From Planctomycetota bacterium (lineage in GTDB: Bacteria > Planctomycetota > Phycisphaerae > UBA1845 > UTPLA1), in the NCBI GenBank assembly GCA_016712275.1, contig JADJRI010000091.1, forward strand, positions 1 to 24,833: a stretch of DNA of 24,833 nt. Reading direction: 5' to 3'. The notes below the pieces were generated by a model. The model did not search any database and had not been told where the DNA came from. It saw only the letters and a list, made by a program, of their open reading frames with translations. Below are positions 9,748-17,145 of the stretch, one piece after another (the first letter of the stretch is position 1; each line of letters starts with the position of its first letter). The position numbers were made by a program, and so were the translations under genes.

Positions 9748-9939
9748 TCAAGGTGGGTGGGTGTGGTCGAGGGTGTAGGCCGCTATCCCGCCGTACATGG
9801 CGGCTGTGTGGGTGAGGTTGCCGGCATCGTCGTAGGACTGGCTGCTTCAGGCGACGGACGCCATAATGTTGGGGTCGTTGCGGGTGTGGTTGACGCTGGA
9901 GTGGCCGCGCTCGGTCACATTGCCTCGATCGGACCTGTA
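9748..9939 (-). pseudogene. RHS repeat (YD-repeat) gene fragment
   Basis: Read on the minus strand from 9939, the frame gives YRSDRGNVTERGHS, then an in-frame TGA, then SYDDAGNLTHTAAMYGG and a TGA at 9748-9750. YDDAGNLT is a typical YD-repeat core of RHS shell proteins. There is no start codon or ribosome site, and the frame is interrupted. It is therefore a remnant of the repeat region that normally precedes the RHS core. It lies downstream of the core fragments, the reverse of the normal order, so the locus has been rearranged. The RHS assignment is confident; the parent gene is not in the window. Confidence 0.65.
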
Positions 9940-9972
9940 AACAACAGTGCCATATGTGTGGCATTTGGGTGG

Positions 9973-9986
9973 CTGTCCCTAGATTC
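9973..9986 (-). repeat. 14-bp motif GAATCTAGGGACAG, truncating RHS copy A
   Basis: The motif supplies the stop codon TAG that ends copy A. Together with the copy at 13090-13103 it marks two edges of RHS-derived sequence. Confidence 0.5.
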
Positions 9987-10128
9987 CGCGAATGACCTTC
10001 CGCACGCGGCGGCCCATGTAATCATAGAACATTTCCGTGCGAAGGTCGCCTCCCTCGGGTTCGGTCGGGCCGACGGCGATGAGACGGTTCTCGCCGGGAA
10101 GCAATGTGGTGTCATGATAGTGACATAT
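9979..10128 (-). pseudogene. Truncated RHS core fragment (copy A)
   Basis: The minus frame reads ENRLIAVGPTEPEGGDLRTE, then MFYDYMGRRVRKVIR, and stops at TAG 9979-9981. This is the same stretch that opens the longer core copies at 10916 and 13061. It begins right after the shared 19-bp motif at 10121-10139 and is cut off inside GAATCTAGGGACAG. It is only about 50 codons long and cannot fold as an RHS core alone. A longer ORF from copy B reads through this DNA in a different frame, so that ORF tail is not real RHS protein. Confidence 0.65.
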
Positions 10129-10139
10129 TCATCCTGACA
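10121..10139 (-). repeat. 19-bp motif TGACATATTCATCCTGACA at the start of RHS copy A
   Basis: This is one of three copies (also at 10909 and 13054, the last with one C-to-T change). Each lies directly before a 5'-truncated RHS core. The motif starts with TGACA and ends with TGACA, so it holds a spaced direct repeat as at some transposon ends. Confidence 0.75.
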
Positions 10140-10908
10140 CGTTTGATTTCCGCCTCTTTCTTCAATCGGATCCCGATTCACCCACCTCCCCAACCTCGGA
10201 CTGTAATACCGATACCCATAGTAATACAGCCCGCGCTCGCCCGCCGCCGCCGTGCTGGGCTGCGCGTCGTAGAACTTCGTCGAGAAGCGGAACGGGTTGT
10301 CCACGCCGAGCCAGTCGGCCGCGAGCAGCGTGCCGCCGTAGGGGTCATACTCGTAAGAGGCAAAGACAAAGCCGTCATACATGAGTGCTGCAAGCGGCGG
10401 CGGCGTATTTGCAACCGCTCCACCATCATCGAACACGACGAGTTGCATGACGTTGCCATTGCCATCATAAAAGTAGAGATACTTGGGATCATCGGCATAC
10501 GGGTCTTCGTTGGCCGTGTCCTCCATCGCCAAGAGCCCGCCGATGCCGCCCGCGCCGTGGACGGCCGATTGAACGTTGCCGGTTGCCGCTCCACCATTGA
10601 GGCCGGCCAGGTCGCAGCCCCAGGCGAATTTGCGGGTGGTCACTTCGTCGAAATCCTCGGCGCTGTGTCGGTCGCGCAGCCGATGTTCGATGACGAGGTT
10701 CCAGCCATCGTAGATGTAACGAAAATCGTCCACGACTTCCTCTGTCGCCCAGCCCCATGTGCCTCCGACATAAGGACTGGTTGGGGGCGGAACAAGCATC
10801 ACCCATTCGCGAATGACCTTCCGCACGCGGCGACCCATGTAATCATAGGACATTTCCGTGCGAAGGTCGCCCTCCTGCGGATCGGCGCGGCTGATAGTGT
10901 CACCATAT

Positions 10909-10927
10909 TGACATATTCATCCTGACA
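10909..10927 (-). repeat. 19-bp motif TGACATATTCATCCTGACA at the start of RHS copy B
   Basis: The copy is identical to the one at 10121-10139. The in-frame stop TGA inside it (10917-10919) marks the upstream limit of the copy B frame. Confidence 0.75.
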
Positions 10928-10995
10928 CGTTTTCTGTCTACAGCGGCACTTTTCACACATGCTGATGCCTCATGTGATCAAAACGCGGTGGTCAC

Positions 10996-11559
10996 TTACA
11001 TTGGGCTCCATCGATCTACTTGTGCAAACCAGTACAAATACCCATTGGACCACTTCAAATATGCCACGCCTGCATATCCATATAGTTTATAGTAGGTCGT
11101 ACCTTGTGGCATTGCAGACTTTGCATCCCACCAACTAGGGGATTTGAATTGACGAGACCCTCTCCATCCATGTTCCTTTTCACCATCATACGCAGGGTCA
11201 CTAGTCGGTATCCAACCGCCGCACTTAGCAATTCTCTCGTATTCAAGTTGTCCTAGACCAACCTTGGCATATCCCACAAATTCTCGAGGACTTCCGTTCA
11301 TTAAACCACTTGTAAGCACACTCAATTCGTTGGGCGATTCCGCCAATTTGCAATCCAACGCCCATTCCAAAACACTAATTCCATCGCGCATGTCCTCATT
11401 TTTAGGTATCGAACAGTTGAGTCTTGGTGGTGGTGACCAACTCCGTTGTATCGACATAATTGCGCTATGTGCCAGATAAGCCGCTACTGGCAGTCCAAGC
11501 ACAACAATGATAACGAGTGCAAAACGACGATGCCTAACGAAAACTAATCGCATTCGCAT
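10996..11559 (-). CDS. Membrane-anchored protein overlapping the RHS tip gene, candidate immunity protein
   Basis: The 187 residues start with a basic stretch and one transmembrane helix (RFALVIIVVLGLPVAAYLAH). A soluble domain of about 150 residues follows, rich in Trp and Tyr, with cysteines near residues 49, 70 and 113. No known family is recognised. ATG at 11559 lies inside the end of the RHS gene: the two overlap by 16 bases in ATGCGAATGCGATTAG, and AAGAAGG sits just upstream. The gene is thus translationally coupled to the RHS tip. In RHS loci the gene directly after the tip usually encodes the immunity protein, and a membrane anchor with an outside domain would suit an envelope-acting toxin. 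That role is inferred from position only. Codon usage is AT-richer than in the RHS core. Confidence 0.7.
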   Translation of the reverse strand: MRMRLVFVRHRRFALVIIVVLGLPVAAYLAHSAIMSIQRSWSPPPRLNCSIPKNEDMRDGISVLEWALDCKLAESPNELSVLTSGLMNGSPREFVGYAKVGLGQLEYERIAKCGGWIPTSDPAYDGEKEHGWRGSRQFKSPSWWDAKSAMPQGTTYYKLYGYAGVAYLKWSNGYLYWFAQVDRWSPM

Positions 11560-13052
11560 GCACCTTCTTGTGCTCCGGAAATTTCGGACTCAGCACCATC
11601 CGTCTCTACAGCGCCTTCGCTGCCATCCACACCAGCCTCTCCCAGGCCAGAAAGTCCTTTACGCCCTCGCCATGTACCTGTACCTGACCATTGTGCCTCT
11701 TTGTCATTACATGATTGACGAATTGGGACCGTGACGCTCGTCACAGAAAACGCTTTTCCGTCAATAAACAGGTTTCCGACTGTCGTCGCAACCCAGCCAT
11801 ATTTCGACCTTGCCTTGTCACCTCCCAGGTCGAAATCAAACACGTCATAAAACGACATTGTTCCCTTAAACTCCCAACCGCAAGTACAGTCTTTACATTG
11901 TTTTATTTTTACAATACCTGAGTATTTAATTTGAAATCCATTTAATGTCCCATTGGTTTGAGCAAAGCCCGTATAGTTGCTGCTAATACTTAAACTCTTC
12001 TGTCCTGCTTTGCATGCTGCATCTATGGCGTCAAGAAGTCCCTTGTGACTTCCCAAATCAACAAAGACTGCTGCTTCATGCATTTCAGCTTCTGTCATCT
12101 GAAATGTCTGCCCGTTTCCCAACATATAGCGGCCTATGAGTGCTCCGGCAAGATCCGCCTCATGGACATTTCCCCAAAAGGCCCACTCAATAAAAGACGA
12201 AAGCCCAAGTGCATCATAGTTTCCGTTAGGTCGATTTTTGACAAACCCCTGAAGAAGAAATCCCCCTACTTCCTCAATCGGATCCCGATTCACCCATCGC
12301 CCCAACCTCGGGCTGTAATACCGATACCCATAGTAGTACAGCCCGCGCTCGCCCGCCGCGGCCGTGCTGGGCTGCGCGTCGTAGAACTTCGTCGAGAAGC
12401 GGAACGGGTTGTCCACCCCGAGCCAGTCGGCCGCGAGCAGCGTGCCGCCGTAGGGGTCATACTCGTAAGACGCAAAGACAAAGCCGTCATACATGAGTGC
12501 TGCAAGCGGCGGCGGTGTGTTGGCCACCGCCCCACCATCGTCGAACACGACGAGTTGCATCACGTTGCCATTGCCGTCGAAAAAGTAGAGATACTTGGGA
12601 TCATCGGCATAAGGGTCTTCGTAGGCCGTGTCTTCCATCGCCAGGAGCCCGCCAATACCGCCCGCGCCGTGAACCGCTGACTGCACGTTGCCGCTCGCAG
12701 CACCGCCGTTGAGCCCGGCCAGGTCGCAGCCCCACGCAAACTTGCGCGTGGTCAGCTCGGCGAAATCTTCCACGCTGTGCCGGTCGGCCAGCCGATGTTC
12801 GATGACGAGGTTCCAGCCGTCGTAGATGTAGCGCATATCGTCTACGCTGCTTTCTGTATCCCAACCCCAAGTGCCTTCCGGATATGGGCTGGCAGGCGGC
12901 GGGACCAGCATGACCCATTCGCGGATCAACTTCCGTACGCGACGCCCCATGTAATCATAGACCATTTCCGTGCGAAGGTCGCCTTCCTCGGGATCAGTGG
13001 GGCTGATGGCGATGAGGCGGTTTGCGAACGGGTGAAACATGGTGTCATGCAT
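11544..13052 (-). CDS. 5'-truncated RHS core with complete variable C-terminal tip (copy C), candidate toxin
   Basis: Residues 1-261 are the end of an RHS shell: FANRLIAISPTDPEEGDLRT, YDYMGRRVRK, YIYDGWNLVIEH, SYEYDPYGG and RYYSPRLGRWVNRDPIEE (DPIEE at 257-261). The linker GFVKNRPNGNYDALGL closes the core at about residue 285. The remaining ~215 residues are an unrelated tip containing CKDCTC, FYDVFDFD and VGNLFIDGKAF. I do not recognise the family. The tip DNA is clearly AT-richer than the core, as expected for exchanged tips. The N-terminal repeats and any secretion module are absent; the frame opens just after an in-frame TAA in the 19-bp motif. It could be an orphan cassette that needs recombination into a full RHS gene. 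Its stop overlaps the next gene by 16 bases. Confidence 0.8.
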   Translation of the reverse strand: MHDTMFHPFANRLIAISPTDPEEGDLRTEMVYDYMGRRVRKLIREWVMLVPPPASPYPEGTWGWDTESSVDDMRYIYDGWNLVIEHRLADRHSVEDFAELTTRKFAWGCDLAGLNGGAASGNVQSAVHGAGGIGGLLAMEDTAYEDPYADDPKYLYFFDGNGNVMQLVVFDDGGAVANTPPPLAALMYDGFVFASYEYDPYGGTLLAADWLGVDNPFRFSTKFYDAQPSTAAAGERGLYYYGYRYYSPRLGRWVNRDPIEEVGGFLLQGFVKNRPNGNYDALGLSSFIEWAFWGNVHEADLAGALIGRYMLGNGQTFQMTEAEMHEAAVFVDLGSHKGLLDAIDAACKAGQKSLSISSNYTGFAQTNGTLNGFQIKYSGIVKIKQCKDCTCGWEFKGTMSFYDVFDFDLGGDKARSKYGWVATTVGNLFIDGKAFSVTSVTVPIRQSCNDKEAQWSGTGTWRGRKGLSGLGEAGVDGSEGAVETDGAESEISGAQEGACECD

Positions 13053-13053
13053 G

Positions 13054-13072
13054 TGACATATTTATCCTGACA
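13054..13072 (-). repeat. 19-bp motif TGACATATTTATCCTGACA at the start of RHS copy C
   Basis: This is the third copy, differing from the others at one base. Here it is preceded on the minus strand by GAATCTAGGGACAG (13090-13103), the motif that also truncates copy A. Confidence 0.75.
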
Positions 13073-13089
13073 CTTTGGATTTCCCCTGT

Positions 13090-13103
13090 CCCTAGATTCC
13101 TTA
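13090..13103 (-). repeat. 14-bp motif GAATCTAGGGACAG, upstream of RHS copy C
   Basis: The same motif occurs at 9973-9986 exactly where RHS copy A is cut off. From memory, similar strings flank IS200-like/RAYT transposase genes in other bacteria. No transposase is present here, so that link is untested. Confidence 0.5.
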
Positions 13104-13745
13104 TCTGCACTTCGTCTTCCCATTCTCATCATTGAACGGTAGTTGCCCACGTTTGAGAAGCCAACTGCACCAGATTATGAAGACGGTTGTCATCGCGATC
13201 AGTACCAACCAATTAACCCAGAATGGTACAAACAGCTCACTAATATAGAACTCAATTCCGACATTGACGCATTGGACTGACGAAATACTACACACATCAA
13301 AGCAGGGATTCGATGGAATACCTGTAGTGAACCTAGGCCAATATCCCCATGATGCCCGTATTTGCGATAATCCAGGTGGCGTGCGTCGCTGCAGTACCAA
13401 CCCTTCCGAGGTAAGCCACTGCTCTCTTCTTCTACCCTTTGCTTCCCCGAGGTGATCCAGGTTCACTAACGAGTTTTTTGAACCAAATCGACTAATGACA
13501 ATTCCTTCGGGTTCTGAGTAATAGACGAACCAGCTATGTTTGTCTGACGACATCAAACTAAATCGCACCTCGAAAACGCATGAGATGACTGTAGCAAAGC
13601 TCAGTCCTGCAATAAGAAGAGTCACAAGCCATGAAGCCAGTTTCAACAAGAACGATGTGACAGTATCAGACTTGCGAAATCTGTAAGTTGAAGCTACCAG
13701 TCTCTTCAGTGAGAAAATGGACAAGTTGTTTTTTCCAATTGCCAT
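13101..13745 (-). CDS. Two-helix membrane protein of unknown function next to the RHS cassettes
   Basis: From ATG at 13745 the product is about 214 residues; a TTG at 13787 would add 14. One hydrophobic helix lies near the N-terminus (LASWLVTLLIAGLSFATVI) and a second near the C-terminus (FWVNWLVLIAMTTVFIIWCS). The region between them has aromatic residues and a few cysteines and would be on one side of the membrane. This layout resembles small two-helix proteins that I associate with planctomycetes. It is AT-rich compared with the flanking chromosome. It lies upstream of RHS copy C in the same direction. It could be an orphan immunity gene left from a lost cassette, but nothing in the sequence proves this. 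No strong ribosome site is seen. Confidence 0.55.
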   Translation of the reverse strand: MAIGKNNLSIFSLKRLVASTYRFRKSDTVTSFLLKLASWLVTLLIAGLSFATVISCVFEVRFSLMSSDKHSWFVYYSEPEGIVISRFGSKNSLVNLDHLGEAKGRRREQWLTSEGLVLQRRTPPGLSQIRASWGYWPRFTTGIPSNPCFDVCSISSVQCVNVGIEFYISELFVPFWVNWLVLIAMTTVFIIWCSWLLKRGQLPFNDENGKTKCR

Positions 13746-13787
13746 CGGATTTATCCCGAGAAACCACGCTCCACTCTTGCTTAACAA

Positions 13788-14385
13788 TAGCTTGAATTCG
13801 CTACTTCTATTAACTCCTCAACGCAAGAGGCAAAAGGGGGTCAAAAGGCAAAAGGGGTCAGGTTGAGTTGTCCACCGCCTTCCGCGACCGGCCGCAAAGT
13901 ATGCTTCCACACATAAAGCGAGGACGCTCATTCTGACCTTTCGCCCACTGCCCCAAACTCTCCAATCGACGTTCTCAATTATACACACCCCCCAATTCCT
14001 GTGGAGCGCGGAGCAAGATTCACAATATGAAAGGACAACCCATGCCCACCTTCCTCCACTCGACCCCCCGGCCCCTCGAACCCTTGGCCCCTTTCCCGTT
14101 TCGGCGTTTGCTCCCCCTTTCGCTATTCGCTCTTCTTCATTCGCGATTCTGCCCTTCGCAGCAATTTTCACCCATGGAGTTTTTTTGCAAGACATGGCCC
14201 CGCCCCCGCAGCCGCACGGCCGAACTCATGCCAACCCAACAATTTACAAAAGCCGGGCAGGCTGTTTTCCCGGTGAAAATGGCGATGAAACGCCCGACGA
14301 AGGCCCCCCCAATTTCACTTCTACCCCATCGCACCCAATCGCAATTGCATTATTCGCAATCGAACCGCGGCCCTTGTCGCACAGG
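13788..14385. other. Non-coding spacer of about 600 bases with degenerate repeats
   Basis: No convincing gene is found on either strand. Near 13830-13860 there is a tandem variant of GGCAAAAGGGGGTCAAAA. From 14041 to about 14160 lies the right inverted repeat together with GCGAAT-type strings like those at 9254-9290. Confidence 0.55.
14041..14107 (-). repeat. Inverted repeat flanking the RHS island, right copy
   Basis: The reverse complement matches 9592-9655 in several blocks (GAAAGGGGCC, GGGTTCGAGGGGCC, GAGTGGAGGA), with one seven-base insertion. Just beyond it, GCGAATAGCGAAA on the minus strand corresponds to AATAGCGAATGGTGAAAAA near 9270-9289. The composite is therefore longer than this core. 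Confidence 0.6.
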
Positions 14386-14445
14386 CTTCGGATCGACACC
14401 CTTGGCATCGACGTACGACGTCAAGGGCAGGCGGTCCGGCTCGCG
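14386..14445 (+). repeat. Hairpin repeat, copy 1
   Basis: CCCTTGGC at 14399-14406 pairs with GTCAAGGG at 14420-14427 (one G-U) around a 13-base loop. An outer helix CGGATC/GGTCCG is also possible. The 60-base unit aligns without gaps to 14736-14795. Confidence 0.7.
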
Positions 14446-14560
14446 ATGGGGCTTCGCCATTTTCTGAGCAGCGGGCACGAATCGGCGTTCGAAGGATTTC
14501 GCCGCGAAATGGTGGGTCATAAGGCCGACCGCACCCTACGAGAGAGTATGGACAGCGGAA

Positions 14561-14589
14561 CCCTTGACAGCGAGGTACACCGTCAAGGG
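14561..14589 (+). repeat. Hairpin repeat, copy 2
   Basis: CCCTTGAC at 14561-14568 pairs perfectly with GTCAAGGG at 14582-14589 across a 13-base loop. GCGGAA just before it can pair with TTCCGC at 14598-14603. The flanks differ from copies 1 and 3. Confidence 0.7.
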
Positions 14590-14614
14590 CAGGTGGATTC
14601 CGCGTGAGGGTGCG

Positions 14615-14661
14615 TGCGAGAAGGGATTCTCGCATGAGCGGCAAGAGGATTCTCGCACGAG
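14615..14661 (+). repeat. Perfect 8-bp hairpin with GGGA loop and a 23-bp tandem echo
   Basis: TGCGAGAA at 14615-14622 pairs with TTCTCGCA at 14627-14634 around GGGA, a GNRA-type tetraloop. GATTCTCGCATGAG (14625-14638) recurs with one change at 14648-14661. Confidence 0.6.
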
Positions 14662-14735
14662 GAAACCAGATCGTTGCGTTCGCCATCTTGGATGAGAGTT
14701 TTCGGGCGATGTCTGGCCGGCTCCGGATGTCGAGG

Positions 14736-14795
14736 CCTCGGACCGACACCCTTGACATTGGCATACAAAGTCAAGGGCAGGCGATCCGGCTCGCG
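14736..14795 (+). repeat. Hairpin repeat, copy 3
   Basis: CCCTTGAC at 14749-14756 pairs perfectly with GTCAAGGG at 14770-14777, again with a 13-base loop. The flanks (CGGACCGACA before, CAGGCGATCCGGCTCGCG after) nearly match copy 1. Confidence 0.7.
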
Positions 14796-14854
14796 CTGAA
14801 TCGCTGCGCGATGAAAAATGCGACAGTCGAAATTAGCGGCCGCGCTTCCACGAG

Positions 14855-16947
14855 TTAGAAGCCGCGCTTCCATTCCACGAACGCCTCGATCGCCTGATAT
14901 TCGGGGAGGCCGAGCTTGTCGTAGAGGGCGGCGGTGGCGGCGTTGCGGTCTTCGGCTCTTTTCCAGAATTCGCGGGTGTCGGATGGGCCGGGGAAGAGGG
15001 CGCGGTCTTTTTGGGATTCGTGGTAGAAGATGGCCATACGCTTGCGCTCGACTTCGCCGGGGGAGAGGGGGACGGCCATTTCGATCTGGTGGGGTTCCCA
15101 TTCCTGCCATGCGCCGCGGTAGAGCCAGACTCGGCAGGCTTTCATCCAGTTTTGCTCTGCGAGGCGGTCGATGGCCGTTGTGATGGCGGCAAGGCAGACG
15201 CGGTGGGTGCCGTGGGGGTCGGAGAGATCGCCGGCGGCGTAAATCTGATGGGGCCGGACCCGATCGATGAGTGCCATAGTGATGGCAATGTCCTCCTCGC
15301 CGAGGGGTCTTTTACGGACGCGGCCCGTCTCGTAGAAGGGAAGATCGAGGAAGTGGATGCGCGCAGTTTGGACGCCGGCATACTTCGCGGCGGCGCGGGC
15401 TTCGCTGCGGCGGATGAGGCCTTTGATTTTTTGGAGTGCGGGGCTGTCGACATCGCCGGGCTTTTTGGATTCGACGAAGGATTCGATGGCGGATTCGATC
15501 CGGTGGATCTCTTTTTCGCTGAACAGGTCGAAGGCGCGGGCGAATTCGGCGACGAAATCACCGTGGCGGACGGCCTTTTCGTCGAAGACGGCGATGTTGC
15601 CGGAGGTCTGATAGGCGACGTGGACTTCGTGGCCCTGCTGGCAGAGACGGATGAGCGTGCCGCCCATGGAGATGACGTCGTCGTCGGGATGGGGACTGAA
15701 GAGGAGGACGCGTTTGGGGAATTCGTCCGATGCGCCGTGGAGGGAGGGTGTCATAATGGCGGCATCGGAGGGCGGCGCGGCATTGGGCGCACGAAAGTCG
15801 GACGACATTTTGCCAGGGGACGCGGCCGTCAGCGCGGCCGGAGAGTGCGGCTCGCTCCGGCCGGGGGCGGCGGCGCATGCCTGAAGCCGCGGCTTTCCGC
15901 CGGGCCAGCCGGTGATGGTGAATTGGAGCGACTTGAAGACTTCGATATTGACGTCGTAGGCCGAGCCGCGGGCGGAGAGAAGCTCCTGCAGGCCGTGCTC
16001 GTTGTAATCCTCCTCGACGAGCTTAAGGATGGGTTTGCCCATTTGGAGTGCCAGCCATATGACAGCGCGCTTGGTGGTGGCGGCGTCCCATGTCTGGCCG
16101 TGGTCGGCGACGGGGCCGAGGAGCCACGGGGTTTTAACGGGGGTGAGTTCGCCGGCGGCGGCGGGGTCGAGGGCGAAGCCGGCGTTCGGATGGTCCTGAA
16201 GGAAGCTGGCGGCGACGGCGTCGGTGACATCGCCCTCGACGGCCAAGCGGATGATGCCCGCCTTGCCCTCACCGAATGCCAGAAGGATGACACGGCGGGC
16301 GGCGAGGATTGTGCCGACGCCCATGGTGATCGCCTTGCGCGGGACGTTCCACTCGCCGAAGAAATCGGAGGCGGCGTCCATGCGCGTGACTTTGTCGAGG
16401 GTGATGAGGCGCGTGCGGCTGGTGCGGCCGGAGCCGGGTTCGTTGAAGCCGATGTGGCCGGTGCGGCCGATGCCGAGGATTTGGAGGTCGATGCCGCCGG
16501 CTTCGGCGATTTGGCGTTCGTATTGGTCGCAGAAATCTGCGACGCGCTCGATGGGGATGCTGCCGTCGGGGATGTGGATGTTGGCCGGGTCGATGTCAAT
16601 GTGGTCGAAGAGGTGTTCGGCCATGTAGCGGCGGTAACTTTGCAAAGCGTCGGGCTGCATGGGCCAGTATTCGTCGAGGTTGAAGGTGACGACATTCTTG
16701 AAGGAGAGGTTCTCGCTTTTGTGGAGGCGGATGAGTTCTTCGTAGATGCCGACGGGGGTTGAGCCGGTGGCGAGGCCGAGGACGGCGCGTTGGTTGCGGC
16801 CGGCCTTCTCGCGGATGAGTTCGGCGATTTCGCGGGCGACGGCTTGGCGGCGCCTACGGCGGAATCGAAAACGACGGCGTGGCACTGGTGAAGATCATCG
16901 GTGCGGCGGCGGCGTTTGCCGAGGGGAAAACGATGGAGTTCTTGCAT
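14855..16947 (-). CDS. nagB: Glucosamine-6-phosphate deaminase fused to an LmbE/PIG-L-type deacetylase, one base missing near the N-terminus
   Basis: The N-terminal half is a NagB-type isomerase/deaminase (glucosamine-6-phosphate to fructose-6-phosphate plus ammonia): GLATGSTPVGIY, FNLDEYW, and GRTGHIGFNEPGS with the active-site His and Glu. A Pro/Ala-rich linker of about 60 residues leads to an LmbE-like zinc deacetylase: FSPHPDDDVISMGG (HPDD near composite residue 420) and GDLSDPHGTHR. The pairing suggests joint handling of amino-sugar substrates. The long frame formally begins at 16885 with an Arg-rich nonsense leader. The frame from ATG 16947 has GAGGA upstream and reads HAVVFDSAVGAA; it joins QAVAREIAELI if one C is restored near 16846, giving about 697 residues. 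Similar fusions are known in Bacteroidetes. Monocistronic here. Confidence 0.92.
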
Positions 16948-17049
16948 GGGCAGTCCTCGCAGTCCGTTGCAGGTGACTGACTGGCGTTAGCGTAACATCG
17001 ACGAATGGGATGGCGTCAACCGGGCTCGCGATGAAAAACGCGAAAACAA

Positions 17050-17081
17050 GACGGCGTCCAGGATATCTCCCGGACGCCGTC
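17050..17081 (-). terminator. Rho-independent terminator
   Basis: GACGGCGTCC (17050-17059) and GGACGCCGTC (17072-17081) form a perfect 10-bp stem with a 12-base loop. On the minus strand it is followed by TTGTTTTCGCGTTTTTC. It lies about 65 bases past the stop of the gene at 17146 and before the NagB fusion, so the two are probably separate transcripts. Confidence 0.75.
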
Positions 17082-17145
17082 GCGATTGATGTTGATTTTA
17101 CTATCTGCTGTTATTGCCGCAGCAGTGACAACCCGATTGGTGAAA

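Larger units (their letters stand above)
9915..10853 (-). pseudogene. RHS repeat-associated core without a tip (copy B)
   Basis: The genuine part runs from about 10916 (GDTISRADPQEGDLRTEMSY) or ATG 10853 down to DPIEE near 10160. It includes YDYMGRRVRK, RYIYDGWNLVIEH, SYEYDPYGG, FRFSTKFYD and RYYSPRLGRWVNRDPIEE, the hallmark end of an RHS core. It is nearly identical to copy C. After DPIEE the C-terminal tip is missing: within a few codons the frame enters the motif and fragment of copy A in the wrong frame and continues meaninglessly to 9915. RHS proteins build a shell around a C-terminal toxin; here the shell N-terminus and the toxin are both absent. I treat it as a non-functional orphan core or a donor for recombination. 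Confidence 0.75.

Noticed and set aside
9915..10130. Cys/Arg-rich tail of the copy B frame as a genuine RHS tip
   Set aside because: The DNA encodes RHS copy A in another frame, so the tail is an out-of-frame readthrough.
13788..14385. Small genes in the spacer right of the RHS island
   Set aside because: The frames are low-complexity translations of degenerate repeats, with no ribosome sites or consistent codon use.
14386..14795. CRISPR array
   Set aside because: Only three units with uneven spacing of about 160-190 bases, no uniform spacers and no cas genes.
15011..16762. 583-residue open frame on the plus strand
   Set aside because: It is antisense to the NagB-LmbE fusion, Gly/Asp/Ala-biased and without domain motifs; it exists because high GC suppresses stops.
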